From Natronincola peptidivorans (lineage in GTDB: Bacteria; Bacillota; Clostridia; Peptostreptococcales; Natronincolaceae), in assembly GCF_900111615.1 (NCBI RefSeq), contig NZ_FOHU01000010.1:1-64000 (forward strand): a DNA stretch of 64,000 nt, read 5' to 3'. This document shows positions 7,674 to 16,651 of the stretch, in pieces. Each line of letters begins with the position of its first letter. Positions within the stretch are counted from its first letter, which is position 1. The notes beneath the pieces are model-generated. The model saw only the letters and a list, made by a program, of their open reading frames with translations, ran no database searches and had not been told where the DNA came from. Made by a program: the position numbers and the translations under genes.

Positions 7674-9878
7674 CTATATTTCCACAAAGAAAGTAGTTCC
7701 CTTATTAACCTGACTTTCTGCCCATATTTTCCCACCATGCTTTACTACAAGCTCCTTAGCAATACATAATCCAAGTCCAGTTGATTGTGAGTCCATATTG
7801 TTCTTTGATCTATAATATCTATCAAATACACGGTGTATTTCTTCTAATGCTATACCCATACCGCTATCTTCTATGGCTATTTGAATTTTTTTATCCTCTT
7901 TATGCTTAGTAGTAATCATGATTTTCCCACCCTGTGGTGAGTGTTTAACTGCATTATATATAGTGTTGACTAACACTTGCCTAATTCTAGTATAGTCAAT
8001 TTCTAATTGACGGTCTTTTGTTGCTTCCAATTCGGTAATAATGTTTATATCTTTCTTTTCTGCAGTGTTTTGTAGATTGAATACTACTTCTTCAATCAAT
8101 TTGTTTATATTAGTCTTTTTTTTGTTTAGCTTTATTTGATTATTTTCTAACTTTGATATTGTAAATAAATCTTCTACTAAACGGGAAATATATAGAATGT
8201 TGGACTGGGTTCTTTTAAGATAGTTATCTATAGGGATTTTATTTCTCATTTCCTCATCTAAAATAGTATCCATATAACCCATAATGCTCATAATGGGTGT
8301 TCTAAGGTCATGGGATATGTCTGCCATAAACTTTTCTTTTTGCTTAATACTATTTTCCAATAGTTTTTTTGTATCAATAAGCTTTCTTAAGCTCCTTATT
8401 AGCCCATAACCAATGATCATTATCACAAAAGAAAGGATTACTACCATAATTTTAAGCTTTTTTTGATTATCTGGAGGGGGAATAATTAGGGGCAAAATTA
8501 TATTTGTTTTCCATGCCTCGCTACCCTCTAGCTTCTTCACATCTTCATAGCTATTTACATACACATTAGGGTATACCATTGGAAGAAGCTCTACTTGTTT
8601 TGCTGAGTAAAAATCAACATTGGGAGCTAAAATAGGTTCAAGACTCCTATAATCATAGGGAGTAAACCTTTCAGGATACGCATAGTCTAAAGCTGGTTTT
8701 ATCATTTCAAAAACCCTTGGGTCTATTGTTACAGTAAAGCCCATATCTTCTATATAGCCCTCAGTGGTATAGAAATACTTTGCAATCTTATATGCTTTAT
8801 TATTTGTTATTGAGTTAAGCCCTTCTATAACATATCTGCTAATGTCTGAAGTATCCAATATATTTGTTTTAACATCATAGGGCTCCCCAGAAATATAATC
8901 TAATAAAGAACCATGGTCTTCAAAAATTCTTTGTTTATCCTTCTCTATTACATTGATTAGGTTTATACTAAAGTCCCTTCTCCTATCTTCATCAAAGTGA
9001 TATAGGTTTTGGTGGAAGTATTCAATCGTTTCTAATAGATTACTGCCTTTATATACTTCATTAAAACTCTTAGCCCTATTAGATAGGCTAAGGGGGGTTC
9101 TCCAAAAATACATTCCCTCATGATACCGATAGTGGTTTATAGCGATTATTTCTTCTAAGCCTGTTAAATAATCAGTCTTGATATGGGTAATAGTAAAATC
9201 CCTAAGATTTCCATTTATTTCACTTGTAACGGTATAGTTTTCACCTGCTAATGATACTTCTTTCTTAATTAAAATTACTCCGTCTAATACATCCACCATT
9301 CTAAAACCATCATAAATATAAAGATTCATGTTATATTCAAAGGAACCAGGTAGTCCACGCTTACCTATATGCACCAAAAAACCATCCTGGAAAGTGAAGC
9401 TATTCTCATATCTAGCAAAAGGGATATATGAGGGAATTTCTATGAAGTGATGATCCGTTGCCTTAATTACTATTACTTCTTGAAGTCTTCCTTTACCATT
9501 GGAGGTTGTAAATACAACCTCCTCCCTACCATCCGAGTCTAAATCAAAGAAGTTAGGTCTCCACATATCAAAATCATTTTTCATATATTCTGGATATTTA
9601 CTGAAAATAAAGTCATAAACTTTGTCTAAATCATGAACACCCTCTTTAGCTTCTGAGGTTCTGTCAGACTTTAGGGGCTGTTCAATACCCATCTCTAGTA
9701 TTAATTGTGTTTTAATTTCTCCCCTTCCTTCTTCTCTCTGCCTTTCTTTTTTAAATTCAGTTTCAACCTCGTCTGGCAAGTCTTCTCTTCCTTCTTCTTC
9801 TGTTGTATTTGCAAAGCATCCTACAAAAGTGGTCATTACAAATACAATTAGTATAAACAAACTTATTACTTTTTTCAT
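7674..9878 (-). CDS. sensor histidine kinase with lipoprotein-type N-terminus
   Basis: 734 residues. The N-terminus MKKVISLFILIVFVMTTFVGC carries a lipobox (FVGC) like the four adjacent lipoproteins, followed by a charged stretch. An extracytoplasmic region of about 450 residues contains FDLDSDGREEVVFTT and QDGFLV and aligns by eye with domain A of the lipoprotein at 3606-4793. A single membrane helix (about 473-494) precedes a HisKA domain (ISHDLRTP, His near 523) and an HATPase domain with N box (NTIYNAVKHSP), G1 (EDSGMGI), F box and G2 (STGLGLCIAKEL). All catalytic motifs are intact. ATG 9878 is chosen from GGGGA eight bases upstream. The partner regulator is presumably encoded at 10444-11139. 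A lipid-anchored N-terminus combined with a membrane helix is unusual for this family. Confidence 0.9.
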   Translation of the reverse strand: MKKVISLFILIVFVMTTFVGCFANTTEEEGREDLPDEVETEFKKERQREEGRGEIKTQLILEMGIEQPLKSDRTSEAKEGVHDLDKVYDFIFSKYPEYMKNDFDMWRPNFFDLDSDGREEVVFTTSNGKGRLQEVIVIKATDHHFIEIPSYIPFARYENSFTFQDGFLVHIGKRGLPGSFEYNMNLYIYDGFRMVDVLDGVILIKKEVSLAGENYTVTSEINGNLRDFTITHIKTDYLTGLEEIIAINHYRYHEGMYFWRTPLSLSNRAKSFNEVYKGSNLLETIEYFHQNLYHFDEDRRRDFSINLINVIEKDKQRIFEDHGSLLDYISGEPYDVKTNILDTSDISRYVIEGLNSITNNKAYKIAKYFYTTEGYIEDMGFTVTIDPRVFEMIKPALDYAYPERFTPYDYRSLEPILAPNVDFYSAKQVELLPMVYPNVYVNSYEDVKKLEGSEAWKTNIILPLIIPPPDNQKKLKIMVVILSFVIMIIGYGLIRSLRKLIDTKKLLENSIKQKEKFMADISHDLRTPIMSIMGYMDTILDEEMRNKIPIDNYLKRTQSNILYISRLVEDLFTISKLENNQIKLNKKKTNINKLIEEVVFNLQNTAEKKDINIITELEATKDRQLEIDYTRIRQVLVNTIYNAVKHSPQGGKIMITTKHKEDKKIQIAIEDSGMGIALEEIHRVFDRYYRSKNNMDSQSTGLGLCIAKELVVKHGGKIWAESQVNKGTTFFVEI

Positions 9879-9921
9879 AAGAAAATTCCCCACAATATAA
9901 TTATTTGATATTAATCATATC

Positions 9922-10150
9922 TTAATAATTAGGTCTATAGTTCCATCTAGTGCTGCATACATCTCCCATTGCAATCATTGAATGACAGGCAAAGCCCTTA
10001 TTGAAATCCTGTTGATAGAAGCCTTAACCTGAGGTGCTATTCTAATTTTCTGTTTCCCGTATACTCCTTATCGACTTGCTTTTAAACAAAATTCCTTAAG
10101 CTTGTCCAACCATACTGTCCTGGGTTACTAGGAAAACTTCTAACCAGAGT
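9922..10150 (-). pseudogene. decayed coding remnant between kinase and regulator genes
   Basis: On the minus strand, protein-like sequence persists across stops and a frame change. One frame reads VRSFPSNPGQYGWTSLRNFV, stop, KQVDKEYTGNRKLE, stop. A second frame ends DFNKGFACHSMIAMGDVCST RWNYRPNY and stop at 9922. I do not recognise the family. The last part matches a remnant on the other side of the response regulator (FNKGFGRHSPFSVGD on the plus strand near 11181). The gene is clearly non-functional. It occupies much of the 565-base gap between kinase and regulator. Confidence 0.5.
9979..10006 (+). repeat. inverted repeat, left copy
   Basis: This 28-base segment is repeated in inverted orientation at 11181-11208 with 26 of 28 identities. 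The pair flanks the response-regulator gene. Both copies encode a similar short peptide (FNKGF..HS), so they are probably remnants of the same gene family and not transposon ends. Confidence 0.65.
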
Positions 10151-10190
10151 ATTAATTAAACAGAGTTTAAGCTTAAAAATAATGCTGCCC

Positions 10191-10235
10191 TCAGAATACA
10201 CTATAATTTTTCAGAATATACTATAATTTTACAAT
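10191..10235 (-). promoter_or_regulatory. tandem 17-mers and shared element upstream of the kinase gene
   Basis: Two copies of a 17-base sequence (10191-10207 and 10211-10227) differ at one position and are spaced 20 bases apart, about two helical turns. On the minus strand each contains ATTATAGT. The downstream part (10216-10235) matches the lipoprotein operon element at 7608-7627 at 19 of 20 bases. Direct repeats about two turns apart suit an OmpR/PhoB-type regulator, so a binding site for the adjacent regulator is a reasonable inference. Confidence 0.55.
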
Positions 10236-10341
10236 AAAACATAACATTGAAGAACCTTTTTCCCTATATCTTTAACCAATCTTTAACAACTGTTAATTTT
10301 TGTTAATCCTTTTTTCTTTGATTTGGCATTAGTCGTTTATG

Positions 10342-10378
10342 TAAGCAAAAACAAAAAAGATATGCTTTTACATATCTT
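10342..10378 (-). terminator. terminator of the response-regulator gene
   Basis: A perfect 8-base stem AAGATATG/CATATCTT (10357-10364 and 10371-10378) is followed on the minus strand by TTTTTGTTTTTG. It lies 66 bases after the regulator stop, so the kinase gene downstream needs its own promoter. Confidence 0.8.
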
Positions 10379-10443
10379 CTTTATAAATTGCTATTATTTT
10401 TTCATATATTATGTATCACCATCACCTATTTATTTTATTATGA

Positions 10444-11139
10444 TTAAACTTTTAATAGATAGCCTTCTCCTCTAATATTAATAATAATGTCCTTATCATT
10501 ACTAATAATCCTGAGTTTATTTTTAAGGTTGCTGACATGTACCTTAACTGTCCTATAATCATCAAAGGCTTCAGTTTTCCAGATATTTTCATACAATTCA
10601 GCGTATGATATCTTTTTACCTTTAGAGTTTAGCAAATAAACAAGAATGTCAAATTCCAATGGTGTAATGCGGACAATCTTGTTACAATTTGATACGGTAT
10701 ACTCCTCGGTGTCTAAAATCAGATCTTTGAATTCTACATATCTATTATAGTTTTCGTGACTATGTATGTACTGTTTAGCCCTTCGTAAATTTGCCCTTAC
10801 CCTTGCAATTATTTCTTTAGGCCTAGCTGGTTTTACAATATAATCATCTCCGCCAAACTCTAGGGCTTTGATTACATCTTCTTCTAACTCTAGGCAGCTC
10901 ATAAATATGATTGGGCAGTACATAAATTCCCTTATCTTTTTGCACAATTCATATCCTGTTGCATCAGGCAGTATAATATCTAAAATAATTAAATCATAAT
11001 TATTTTCCTTCACCATTTGTAAAGCTTGAGAATAATTATTTGCTGTAGATACACTGTATCCTGCATCATCTAGATAAAGTGCAACGATTTCTACAATGTC
11101 AGGTGAATCTTCTACCAATAAAATTCTTTCTCTTTCCAT
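10444..11139 (-). CDS. OmpR/PhoB-family response regulator
   Basis: 231 residues, a normal length for the family. The receiver domain (about residues 3-118) has the acidic pair (VEDSPD), the phosphoacceptor Asp in DLIILDIILPDATG, the Ser of IIFMSC and the Lys of IVKPARP. The C-terminal winged helix (about 135-231) ends with KVHVSNLKNKL and RGEGYLL. The start is uncertain: five consecutive candidate codons (GTG, GTG, ATG, ATG, ATG; 11151-11137) overlap a GGTG sequence, and the last ATG gives the best spacing. It is the presumed partner of the kinase at 7674-9878 although about 560 bases separate them. It has its own promoter and terminator. Confidence 0.92.
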   Translation of the reverse strand: MERERILLVEDSPDIVEIVALYLDDAGYSVSTANNYSQALQMVKENNYDLIILDIILPDATGYELCKKIREFMYCPIIFMSCLELEEDVIKALEFGGDDYIVKPARPKEIIARVRANLRRAKQYIHSHENYNRYVEFKDLILDTEEYTVSNCNKIVRITPLEFDILVYLLNSKGKKISYAELYENIWKTEAFDDYRTVKVHVSNLKNKLRIISNDKDIIINIRGEGYLLKV

Positions 11140-11180
11140 CATCATCACCACACAAGATTATGACATCATTTTTAATATGC

Positions 11181-11208
11181 TTTCAATAAGGGCTTTGGCC
11201 GTCATTCA
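11181..11208 (-). repeat. inverted repeat, right copy
   Basis: Partner of 9979-10006 (26 of 28 identities, opposite orientation). On the plus strand it reads FNKGFGRHS and continues PFSVGD then stop, like the remnant at 9922-10150. It lies in the leader of the response-regulator gene. Confidence 0.65.
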
Positions 11209-11324
11209 CCTTTTTCAGTAGGTGATTGAACTTCCACTAAAAAATAAAGTTGAACCCGCCGCCTATAGAGGCAGGGACATTTTCATTTAGTTATACTAGT
11301 ATAGGTAAAAAGTACTATAGAATT

Positions 11325-11354
11325 ATTATATAGCAGACATAGAAATCTAGTCAA
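11325..11354 (-). promoter_or_regulatory. promoter of the response-regulator gene
   Basis: On the minus strand, TTGACT (11354-11349), an 18-base spacer and TATAAT (11330-11325) form a good sigma-A promoter. It implies a leader of about 180 bases before the start near 11139. That leader contains a GC-rich imperfect stem (about 11256-11280) and the right inverted-repeat copy. Confidence 0.75.
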
Positions 11355-11489
11355 TAAAATAAAATGCAACTTTTTCTAGCACCTCTTTTTTCATACAAAG
11401 AGAGCCTCCTATAACTAAGGGAATTTAGCCGCACAATTAATACGTCAATAAATCTTTAATATTTCTTTAATCAAAAAACTGGACAATGA

Positions 11490-11498
11490 TGGTATAAT
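11490..11498 (+). promoter_or_regulatory. extended -10 promoter of the MORN protein gene
   Basis: TGGTATAAT is an extended -10 element (TGn plus TATAAT) 34 bases before the ATG at 11533. I see no good -35 box, which extended -10 promoters can tolerate. Confidence 0.6.
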
Positions 11499-11532
11499 AT
11501 TTAAGAATTTTATTTTTAGGAGGGATATTTAG

Positions 11533-12420
11533 ATGAAAAGAAAATTTATGGTTGTATTTTTCGTTGTCTTGCTCTTGCTGACGTTAACGGTACCTGCTTT
11601 AGCTGCAGATCCTATCAATGTAATCGTAGACGGCAGAAATCTTGCCACCGATGTTCCTGCCCAAAGTGTTAATGGGCGGACATTAGTTCCTGTGAAGCCT
11701 ATTTTTGAGGCCCTTGGTGCCAAGGTTTACTGGGATACTTCTACAAGAACAGTAGTGGGCAGCAAAATAGATGCTGAAGCCACTGTAGTAAAACTGACCA
11801 TAGACAGTAAAAAATACATTAAAGAAAACTTTGCTCCTTACCTTCGCAATGATTTACCATTGGATGTACCGGCTATGGTTATTGATGGCAGAACCATGGT
11901 GCCAGCCAAGGTTATTGCTGAAAGCCTAGGGGCAAAAGTTCAGTGGGATGGCACTACAAAAACCGTAATTATTAGCAGCATTCCTATACAAAAAGAAAGT
12001 AAAGGATCATCATCAGAAGTAGATGAATGGCTTCATAATGCTACTAGTGACTCAAAACAACATAAATTAAGTCATCGTGTTTTCCACTATAATGATGGTT
12101 CCATATATGATGGAACATGGTATGATGATATGAAACAAGGCTGGGGAACATATACTTATCCTAGCGGAAACAAATATGAAGGTCAGTGGTTTAAAGACGA
12201 AATGCACGGCCTAGGGACTTTTTACTATGACAGTAGCATCAAATACGTAGGCCAGTGGAATTATGGGAAACAACATGGTTTAGGTGCTTTAAGCTGGACA
12301 AATGGCGATAAATATGTTGGCCAATTCAAAGATAATAACATGCACGGTTATGGTGTATATACTTGGGAAAATGGACAGGTTTATAAAGGTCGGTTTGTAG
12401 ATGGAAAAAGGGTAGATTAA
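11533..12420 (+). CDS. secreted copper-amine-oxidase-N domain protein with MORN repeats
   Basis: 295 residues with a signal peptide (MKRKFMVVFFVVLLLLTLTVPALA) and no lipobox. Residues about 28-155 form a copper amine oxidase N-terminal-like domain in two halves, each with a GRTLVPVK/GRTMVPAK...LGAKV.WD motif, a common Clostridia cell-surface module without oxidase activity. A linker (about 156-180) leads to four full and one partial MORN repeat (YDGTWYDDMKQGWGTYTYPS type, about residues 190-295). An AGGAGGG Shine-Dalgarno precedes the ATG. It is one of only two plus-strand genes here and is monocistronic. Function is unknown; a surface or lipid-contacting scaffold is a guess. Confidence 0.9.
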   Translation: MKRKFMVVFFVVLLLLTLTVPALAADPINVIVDGRNLATDVPAQSVNGRTLVPVKPIFEALGAKVYWDTSTRTVVGSKIDAEATVVKLTIDSKKYIKENFAPYLRNDLPLDVPAMVIDGRTMVPAKVIAESLGAKVQWDGTTKTVIISSIPIQKESKGSSSEVDEWLHNATSDSKQHKLSHRVFHYNDGSIYDGTWYDDMKQGWGTYTYPSGNKYEGQWFKDEMHGLGTFYYDSSIKYVGQWNYGKQHGLGALSWTNGDKYVGQFKDNNMHGYGVYTWENGQVYKGRFVDGKRVD

Positions 12421-12436
12421 AAGATAACCTTGAATA

Positions 12437-12462
12437 AGAGTGCACTAATGTAAGTGCACTCT
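12437..12462. terminator. hairpin between convergent genes
   Basis: AGAGTGCACT and AGTGCACTCT form a perfect 10-base stem with a 6-base loop, between the MORN gene and uxaA, which converge here. The T-run is weak on both sides, so termination efficiency is uncertain. Confidence 0.65.
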
Positions 12463-12498
12463 AAAAGTTCTGATAAATTATGGATTATATACAATTCT

Positions 12499-13986
12499 TT
12501 ATAATGTCACACCTGTTTTGAATATAGATATTTCTCTAAAGTTGCTTTTTTCGTTGTTTACCAATTTACCATTAGCCACTTCAATAATATATTTAATGAA
12601 TCTTTCTAAAACTTCTTCCATTGTTTCATCCTCTACCAATGTACCTGCATTAAAGTCAATCCAGTGCGGCTTAAGGAGAAAAAGCGTTGAGTTAGTGGAA
12701 ATCTTCATGGTTGGTACAAAGCTTCCAAAGGGAGTTCCTCTACCTGTTGTAAACAACACCATTTGACAGCCAGATGCTCCTAATGCTGTTGCTGCAACAA
12801 GATCATTGCCTGGGGCATTTAATAGATTCAAACCTTTCTTTTTTACTATTTCCCCATATTTTAGTACATCAACAACTGTAGCAATACCACCCTTTTGTGT
12901 GCATCCAAGGGATTTCTCTTCAAGGGTAGTAATCCCTCCTTCTTTATTACCTGGGGAAGGATTTTCATATATTGGTTGCTTATGTTCAATAAAATATTGT
13001 TTGAAATCATTAATCAAATCTACTGTTTTATTAAACACATCTTCATTTTCGGCACGATTCATTATTATCGTCTCTGCTCCAAACATTTCTGGTACTTCTG
13101 TAAGAATCGATGTGCCTCCTTGTGAAATCAAGAAGTCAGAAAAAGCCCCTACCAATGGATTAGCCGTGATACCAGATAGTCCATCTGATCCACCACATTT
13201 CAATCCAACCTTTAGCTGGGAAATAGGTACAGCTTCTCTTTTATCCTTTGTCATTTCTTTATAAAGTTCATTAAGTAGCTTAACACCCTCTTGAACTTCA
13301 TCTCCTACCTCTTGAGTAACAAGAAATTTAACTCTGTCTTTAGCATACTCACCTAGGTCTTCCTTAAATGCAGAAATGTAATTATTTTCACAGCCCAATC
13401 CAAGCACTAGTACTCCACCAGCATTGGGATGCTTTACAACATCACATAAGATTCTTTTTGTATTTTCATGGTCATCACCCAGTTGTGAACAACCATAATT
13501 ATGCTTAAATACTTCAACCGCATCAATACCATCTGGCTTAGTTTCCTCTTTAAATTGCTTAATAATTACTTCTGCAATCCCGTTTACACATCCGACAGTA
13601 GGTACAATCCATAATTCATTTCGGATTCCTACATCTCCATTTTTTCTACAGTATCCATTGAAAGTTAAATTCTTAGTATCTGCTTTTAGTTCACTCAAGT
13701 GTTGTTGAAATCTATATTCGCTGACACCGTTTAAGTTGGTCTTAGTATTATGGGAGTGTACCCAGTCACCTTTTGATATTGCCTTTGTTGCATGTCCAAT
13801 AGGCGCACCATACTTAAAGATGTTTTCTCCCTCTTTTATGTCTATAATTGCAAATTTATGACCTCTATTTATTTCTTCTTGTAGTTCTACTTTCCCATTA
13901 TTGGATTCAATGATTTCATCCTTTTTTAGGTCAGTTAAAGCTACCATTACATTATCTAATTCATTAATTTTAATAAATGATTTCAT
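12499..13986 (-). CDS. uxaA: altronate dehydratase
   Basis: 495 residues, the normal full length. The N-terminal SAF domain (about residues 8-95) contains GHKFAIIDI and the APIGHATKAISKGDWVHSHN segment. The catalytic UxaA domain (about 110-495) has GYCRKNGDVGIRNELWI, HNYGCSQLGDD, GLGCENN and LKCGGSDGLSGITANP. It dehydrates D-altronate to 2-keto-3-deoxy-D-gluconate in the cytoplasm. The ATG lies one base after the uxaB stop, so translation is probably coupled. It is the last gene of the catabolic operon. No KDG kinase or aldolase gene is nearby, so the final steps must be encoded elsewhere. Confidence 0.95.
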   Translation of the reverse strand: MKSFIKINELDNVMVALTDLKKDEIIESNNGKVELQEEINRGHKFAIIDIKEGENIFKYGAPIGHATKAISKGDWVHSHNTKTNLNGVSEYRFQQHLSELKADTKNLTFNGYCRKNGDVGIRNELWIVPTVGCVNGIAEVIIKQFKEETKPDGIDAVEVFKHNYGCSQLGDDHENTKRILCDVVKHPNAGGVLVLGLGCENNYISAFKEDLGEYAKDRVKFLVTQEVGDEVQEGVKLLNELYKEMTKDKREAVPISQLKVGLKCGGSDGLSGITANPLVGAFSDFLISQGGTSILTEVPEMFGAETIIMNRAENEDVFNKTVDLINDFKQYFIEHKQPIYENPSPGNKEGGITTLEEKSLGCTQKGGIATVVDVLKYGEIVKKKGLNLLNAPGNDLVAATALGASGCQMVLFTTGRGTPFGSFVPTMKISTNSTLFLLKPHWIDFNAGTLVEDETMEEVLERFIKYIIEVANGKLVNNEKSNFREISIFKTGVTL

Positions 13987-13987
13987 A

Positions 13988-15439
13988 TTATCTCATCACC
14001 TCATGCAATGCTTCTTTCATTCCATCTGTTTCAATTTTACTTAAGTATTCAACTACTATATTAGTTAGCCCACTAATTTGGTTTAAGTCCATTTTCCAGA
14101 TTTTTTCGTTGGCCAATATAGTAGATACTACATTCACTAATTGTGCCTGCGTATTGTCATATACTTTCCATAAAGTATCATATTGCTCTAAAATATCTTC
14201 ATCATCACATAATCCAATCTTTTCTCCATTTCTATCTCCCTTATAGAAAGCAATCAATGCAGCTAGCGAAAAGGTTAATTTTTTGGGTAGTTCTCCCTTT
14301 CTATTTTGATACTCTAAAATAGATGGTAGCACCCTGGTCTCAAATTTTGACATCGAGTTTAGAGAAATACTCATTAATTGATGCTTTATGAATGGGTTTT
14401 TAAATCGATCTAATACATCATTTGCAAAACTTTCTAACTCAGCTTGTGGCAAATCTAGAGTTGGAATAATTTCATCAAAAATAGTTTCTTTTATGAATTG
14501 GCCCACTACCTTGTCTTCTACAGCCTCTCTTACTGTATCAATTCCATATAAATAAGCTACAGGTACCATGCTTGTATGGGCACCGTTTAAAATTCTAACC
14601 TTTCTTGTTCTGTAAGGAGTCATGTCATCCACAACTAAAACATTTAATCCTACTTTTTCAGCTGGTAAAACTTCTTTCAGCCAGGCCGGTCCTTCTATGA
14701 CCCATAAGTGGAATGGCTCTCCTTCTACTACTAAATCATCATCATATCCTAAATCTTCACGAATTTCTACAATTCTCTCCTTAGGATATCCCGGTACAAT
14801 TCGGTCAACTAAACTGTTACAGAATGTATTTGCTTCATCAATCCACACTTTAAATTCATTCTCTAAGTTCCAAAGCACAGCAAGCTTTAATATGATTTCT
14901 TTAATCTTTTCCCCATTTTTATCAATTAACTCACATGGAATGAAAACAAGTCCCTTGTCCTTATTTCCATCAAAAAATTTGTATCTATGATATAATAGGG
15001 CTGTCAGTTTTCCTGGAAAACTAGTCTGTGGTCTATCTTCTAATCGATCCTTATTATTATACATGATACCGGCTTCGGTGGTATTAGAGATAACAAATCT
15101 TAACTCAGGGTTTTCTGCTATCGCTAAGTAGTCATCGTAATTGGTATAAGTATTCACTCCTCTACTAATACAGTTCATCACTTCGTGATCACTCACAACC
15201 TCACCATCTCTTATCCCGTTAAGATATAAAGTATATAAGCCATCTTGCCCATTTAGCTTGTCTATTAACCCTTGATCTAAGGGTTGAACAACAACCACTC
15301 CACTATTAAAATCTGCTTCTTTGTTCATCTTATCTATGACCCAATCAGCAAAAGCTCTTAAAAAGTTGCCCTCTCCAAATTGCACTATTTTTTCAGGATA
15401 ATTCTTATATTTCGGATAATTGTTTTTATTTAATTTCAT
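13988..15439 (-). CDS. uxaB: tagaturonate reductase (altronate oxidoreductase)
   Basis: 483 residues of the polyol/mannitol dehydrogenase superfamily. The N-terminal [17 protein letters not shown] is the nucleotide-binding start typical of UxaB and unlike the UxuB/mannitol dehydrogenase branch. The C-terminal domain has [21 protein letters not shown], which includes the conserved catalytic region. It reduces D-tagaturonate to D-altronate with NADH. A strong GAGGAGGAAG Shine-Dalgarno precedes the ATG. It lies between the MDR hexonate dehydrogenase gene and uxaA, matching consecutive steps. Confidence 0.93.
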   Translation of the reverse strand: MKLNKNNYPKYKNYPEKIVQFGEGNFLRAFADWVIDKMNKEADFNSGVVVVQPLDQGLIDKLNGQDGLYTLYLNGIRDGEVVSDHEVMNCISRGVNTYTNYDDYLAIAENPELRFVISNTTEAGIMYNNKDRLEDRPQTSFPGKLTALLYHRYKFFDGNKDKGLVFIPCELIDKNGEKIKEIILKLAVLWNLENEFKVWIDEANTFCNSLVDRIVPGYPKERIVEIREDLGYDDDLVVEGEPFHLWVIEGPAWLKEVLPAEKVGLNVLVVDDMTPYRTRKVRILNGAHTSMVPVAYLYGIDTVREAVEDKVVGQFIKETIFDEIIPTLDLPQAELESFANDVLDRFKNPFIKHQLMSISLNSMSKFETRVLPSILEYQNRKGELPKKLTFSLAALIAFYKGDRNGEKIGLCDDEDILEQYDTLWKVYDNTQAQLVNVVSTILANEKIWKMDLNQISGLTNIVVEYLSKIETDGMKEALHEVMR

Positions 15440-15537
15440 TCTTCTTCCTCCTCAAATTTATAAACAGCCACCACACACAGAATCAGTACTATTAAAAGCC
15501 CTTTGAGTAACTAAAAAAGGATTTTTGTTTCATCGCT

Positions 15538-16566
15538 TTATATTTTATCAAACTCAACTAATACCTTTATTTTACTACCATCATTATCTTTTAATAGATC
15601 AAATGCTTCTTTGACATTCTCTAATGGTAAGATATCTGATACAATCTGAAGGATATCGATATTATCTTTAGAAACCAAATCAACAAGGGGTACAAAATCA
15701 TTAAGACTATTTCTAGAACCATAAACATCTAATTCCTTTTTTAATAGGATAGAATGATTGAAGGTTGTTTCTCTTTTACCATTCCCGATCAATCCGATCT
15801 TACCACCAAAGCATGCACTTTCAATACAGTTTAAGAAGGTTTCAGGCATTCCTACTGCCTCTAGACAAACATCCATGCCATTTCCATTAGTAATATCTTT
15901 TACACGTTCTTTTAAATCTTCATTTTTTACATTAATAATCCCATCTACGCCCATTTTCATTGCTGCTTCCAGTCTTTTATCAAAAATGTCAGATATATAC
16001 ACCTCAGCACCTCTTAATTTTGCTGCAAGTGCTGCAAAAATGCCGATGGCCCCTGCCCCAATTACTAATACTTTATCACCTGTTTTAATATCAACCCTGT
16101 TAACAGCATGATACCCGATACTAAATGGTTCAATGAGTGATAATGTTTTTGCATCTAGCCCTTTCCCATCCACAATTCTTTCTATTGGCATTACAATATA
16201 CTCTGCAAAAGATCCATCTCTTTGCACACCCATTGTTTCATTGTTTTCACAGCAATTAACTTTTCCCCTTGTACAAGAATAACACTTTCCACAATTAAAA
16301 TATGGAATAGCAGTTACAGTCATACCTTTATGCAAACCAATATCATTATCTTCAATTTCTACAATTTCAGCAGAAAATTCATGGCCTGGAACTCTTGGAT
16401 ATGTGGCAAAAGGCTGGTTTCCTGTATATGTTTGAATATCTGAACCACAAATACCACAGTATTTTATCTTTAGAAGAGCTTCTCCCTTCTTAGGTGTTGG
16501 TCTATCTAGATATACTATTTGAATTCCTTTATCATCTATTTGTACTACTTTCATTTTTCCGATCAT
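15538..16566 (-). CDS. lgoD: zinc MDR dehydrogenase, probable L-galactonate 5-dehydrogenase
   Basis: 342 residues of the zinc-dependent medium-chain dehydrogenase family. Catalytic zinc ligands are visible in CGICGSD and GHEFSAE. The structural zinc lobe is CGKCYSCTRGKVNCC. The Rossmann motif is VIGAGAIGIFAALAAKL. Family members include L-threonine, L-idonate, L-gulonate and L-galactonate dehydrogenases, and sequence alone does not separate them. Placement directly before uxaB and uxaA favours L-galactonate to D-tagaturonate (LgoD role), because UxaB takes tagaturonate. The symbol is therefore a context-based inference. ATG 16566 has GGAGG six bases upstream. Confidence 0.75.
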   Translation of the reverse strand: MIGKMKVVQIDDKGIQIVYLDRPTPKKGEALLKIKYCGICGSDIQTYTGNQPFATYPRVPGHEFSAEIVEIEDNDIGLHKGMTVTAIPYFNCGKCYSCTRGKVNCCENNETMGVQRDGSFAEYIVMPIERIVDGKGLDAKTLSLIEPFSIGYHAVNRVDIKTGDKVLVIGAGAIGIFAALAAKLRGAEVYISDIFDKRLEAAMKMGVDGIINVKNEDLKERVKDITNGNGMDVCLEAVGMPETFLNCIESACFGGKIGLIGNGKRETTFNHSILLKKELDVYGSRNSLNDFVPLVDLVSKDNIDILQIVSDILPLENVKEAFDLLKDNDGSKIKVLVEFDKI

Positions 16567-16651
16567 TTTTCTCCTCCCTTTTCTATATATGATGTTTGTA
16601 TAGTTTCAATTATCAACTTTAATATATTTACTAAAAATTGCTTAGCTGTTT

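Noticed and set aside
9979-10060. Resemblance of the GGCAAAGCC...GAAA stretch to a cyclic-di-GMP-I riboswitch
   Set aside because: The conserved second half (GACGCAAAGCC) and matching stems are absent, and the repeat partner near 11181 diverges after the GAAA. A coding remnant explains the similarity between the copies better.
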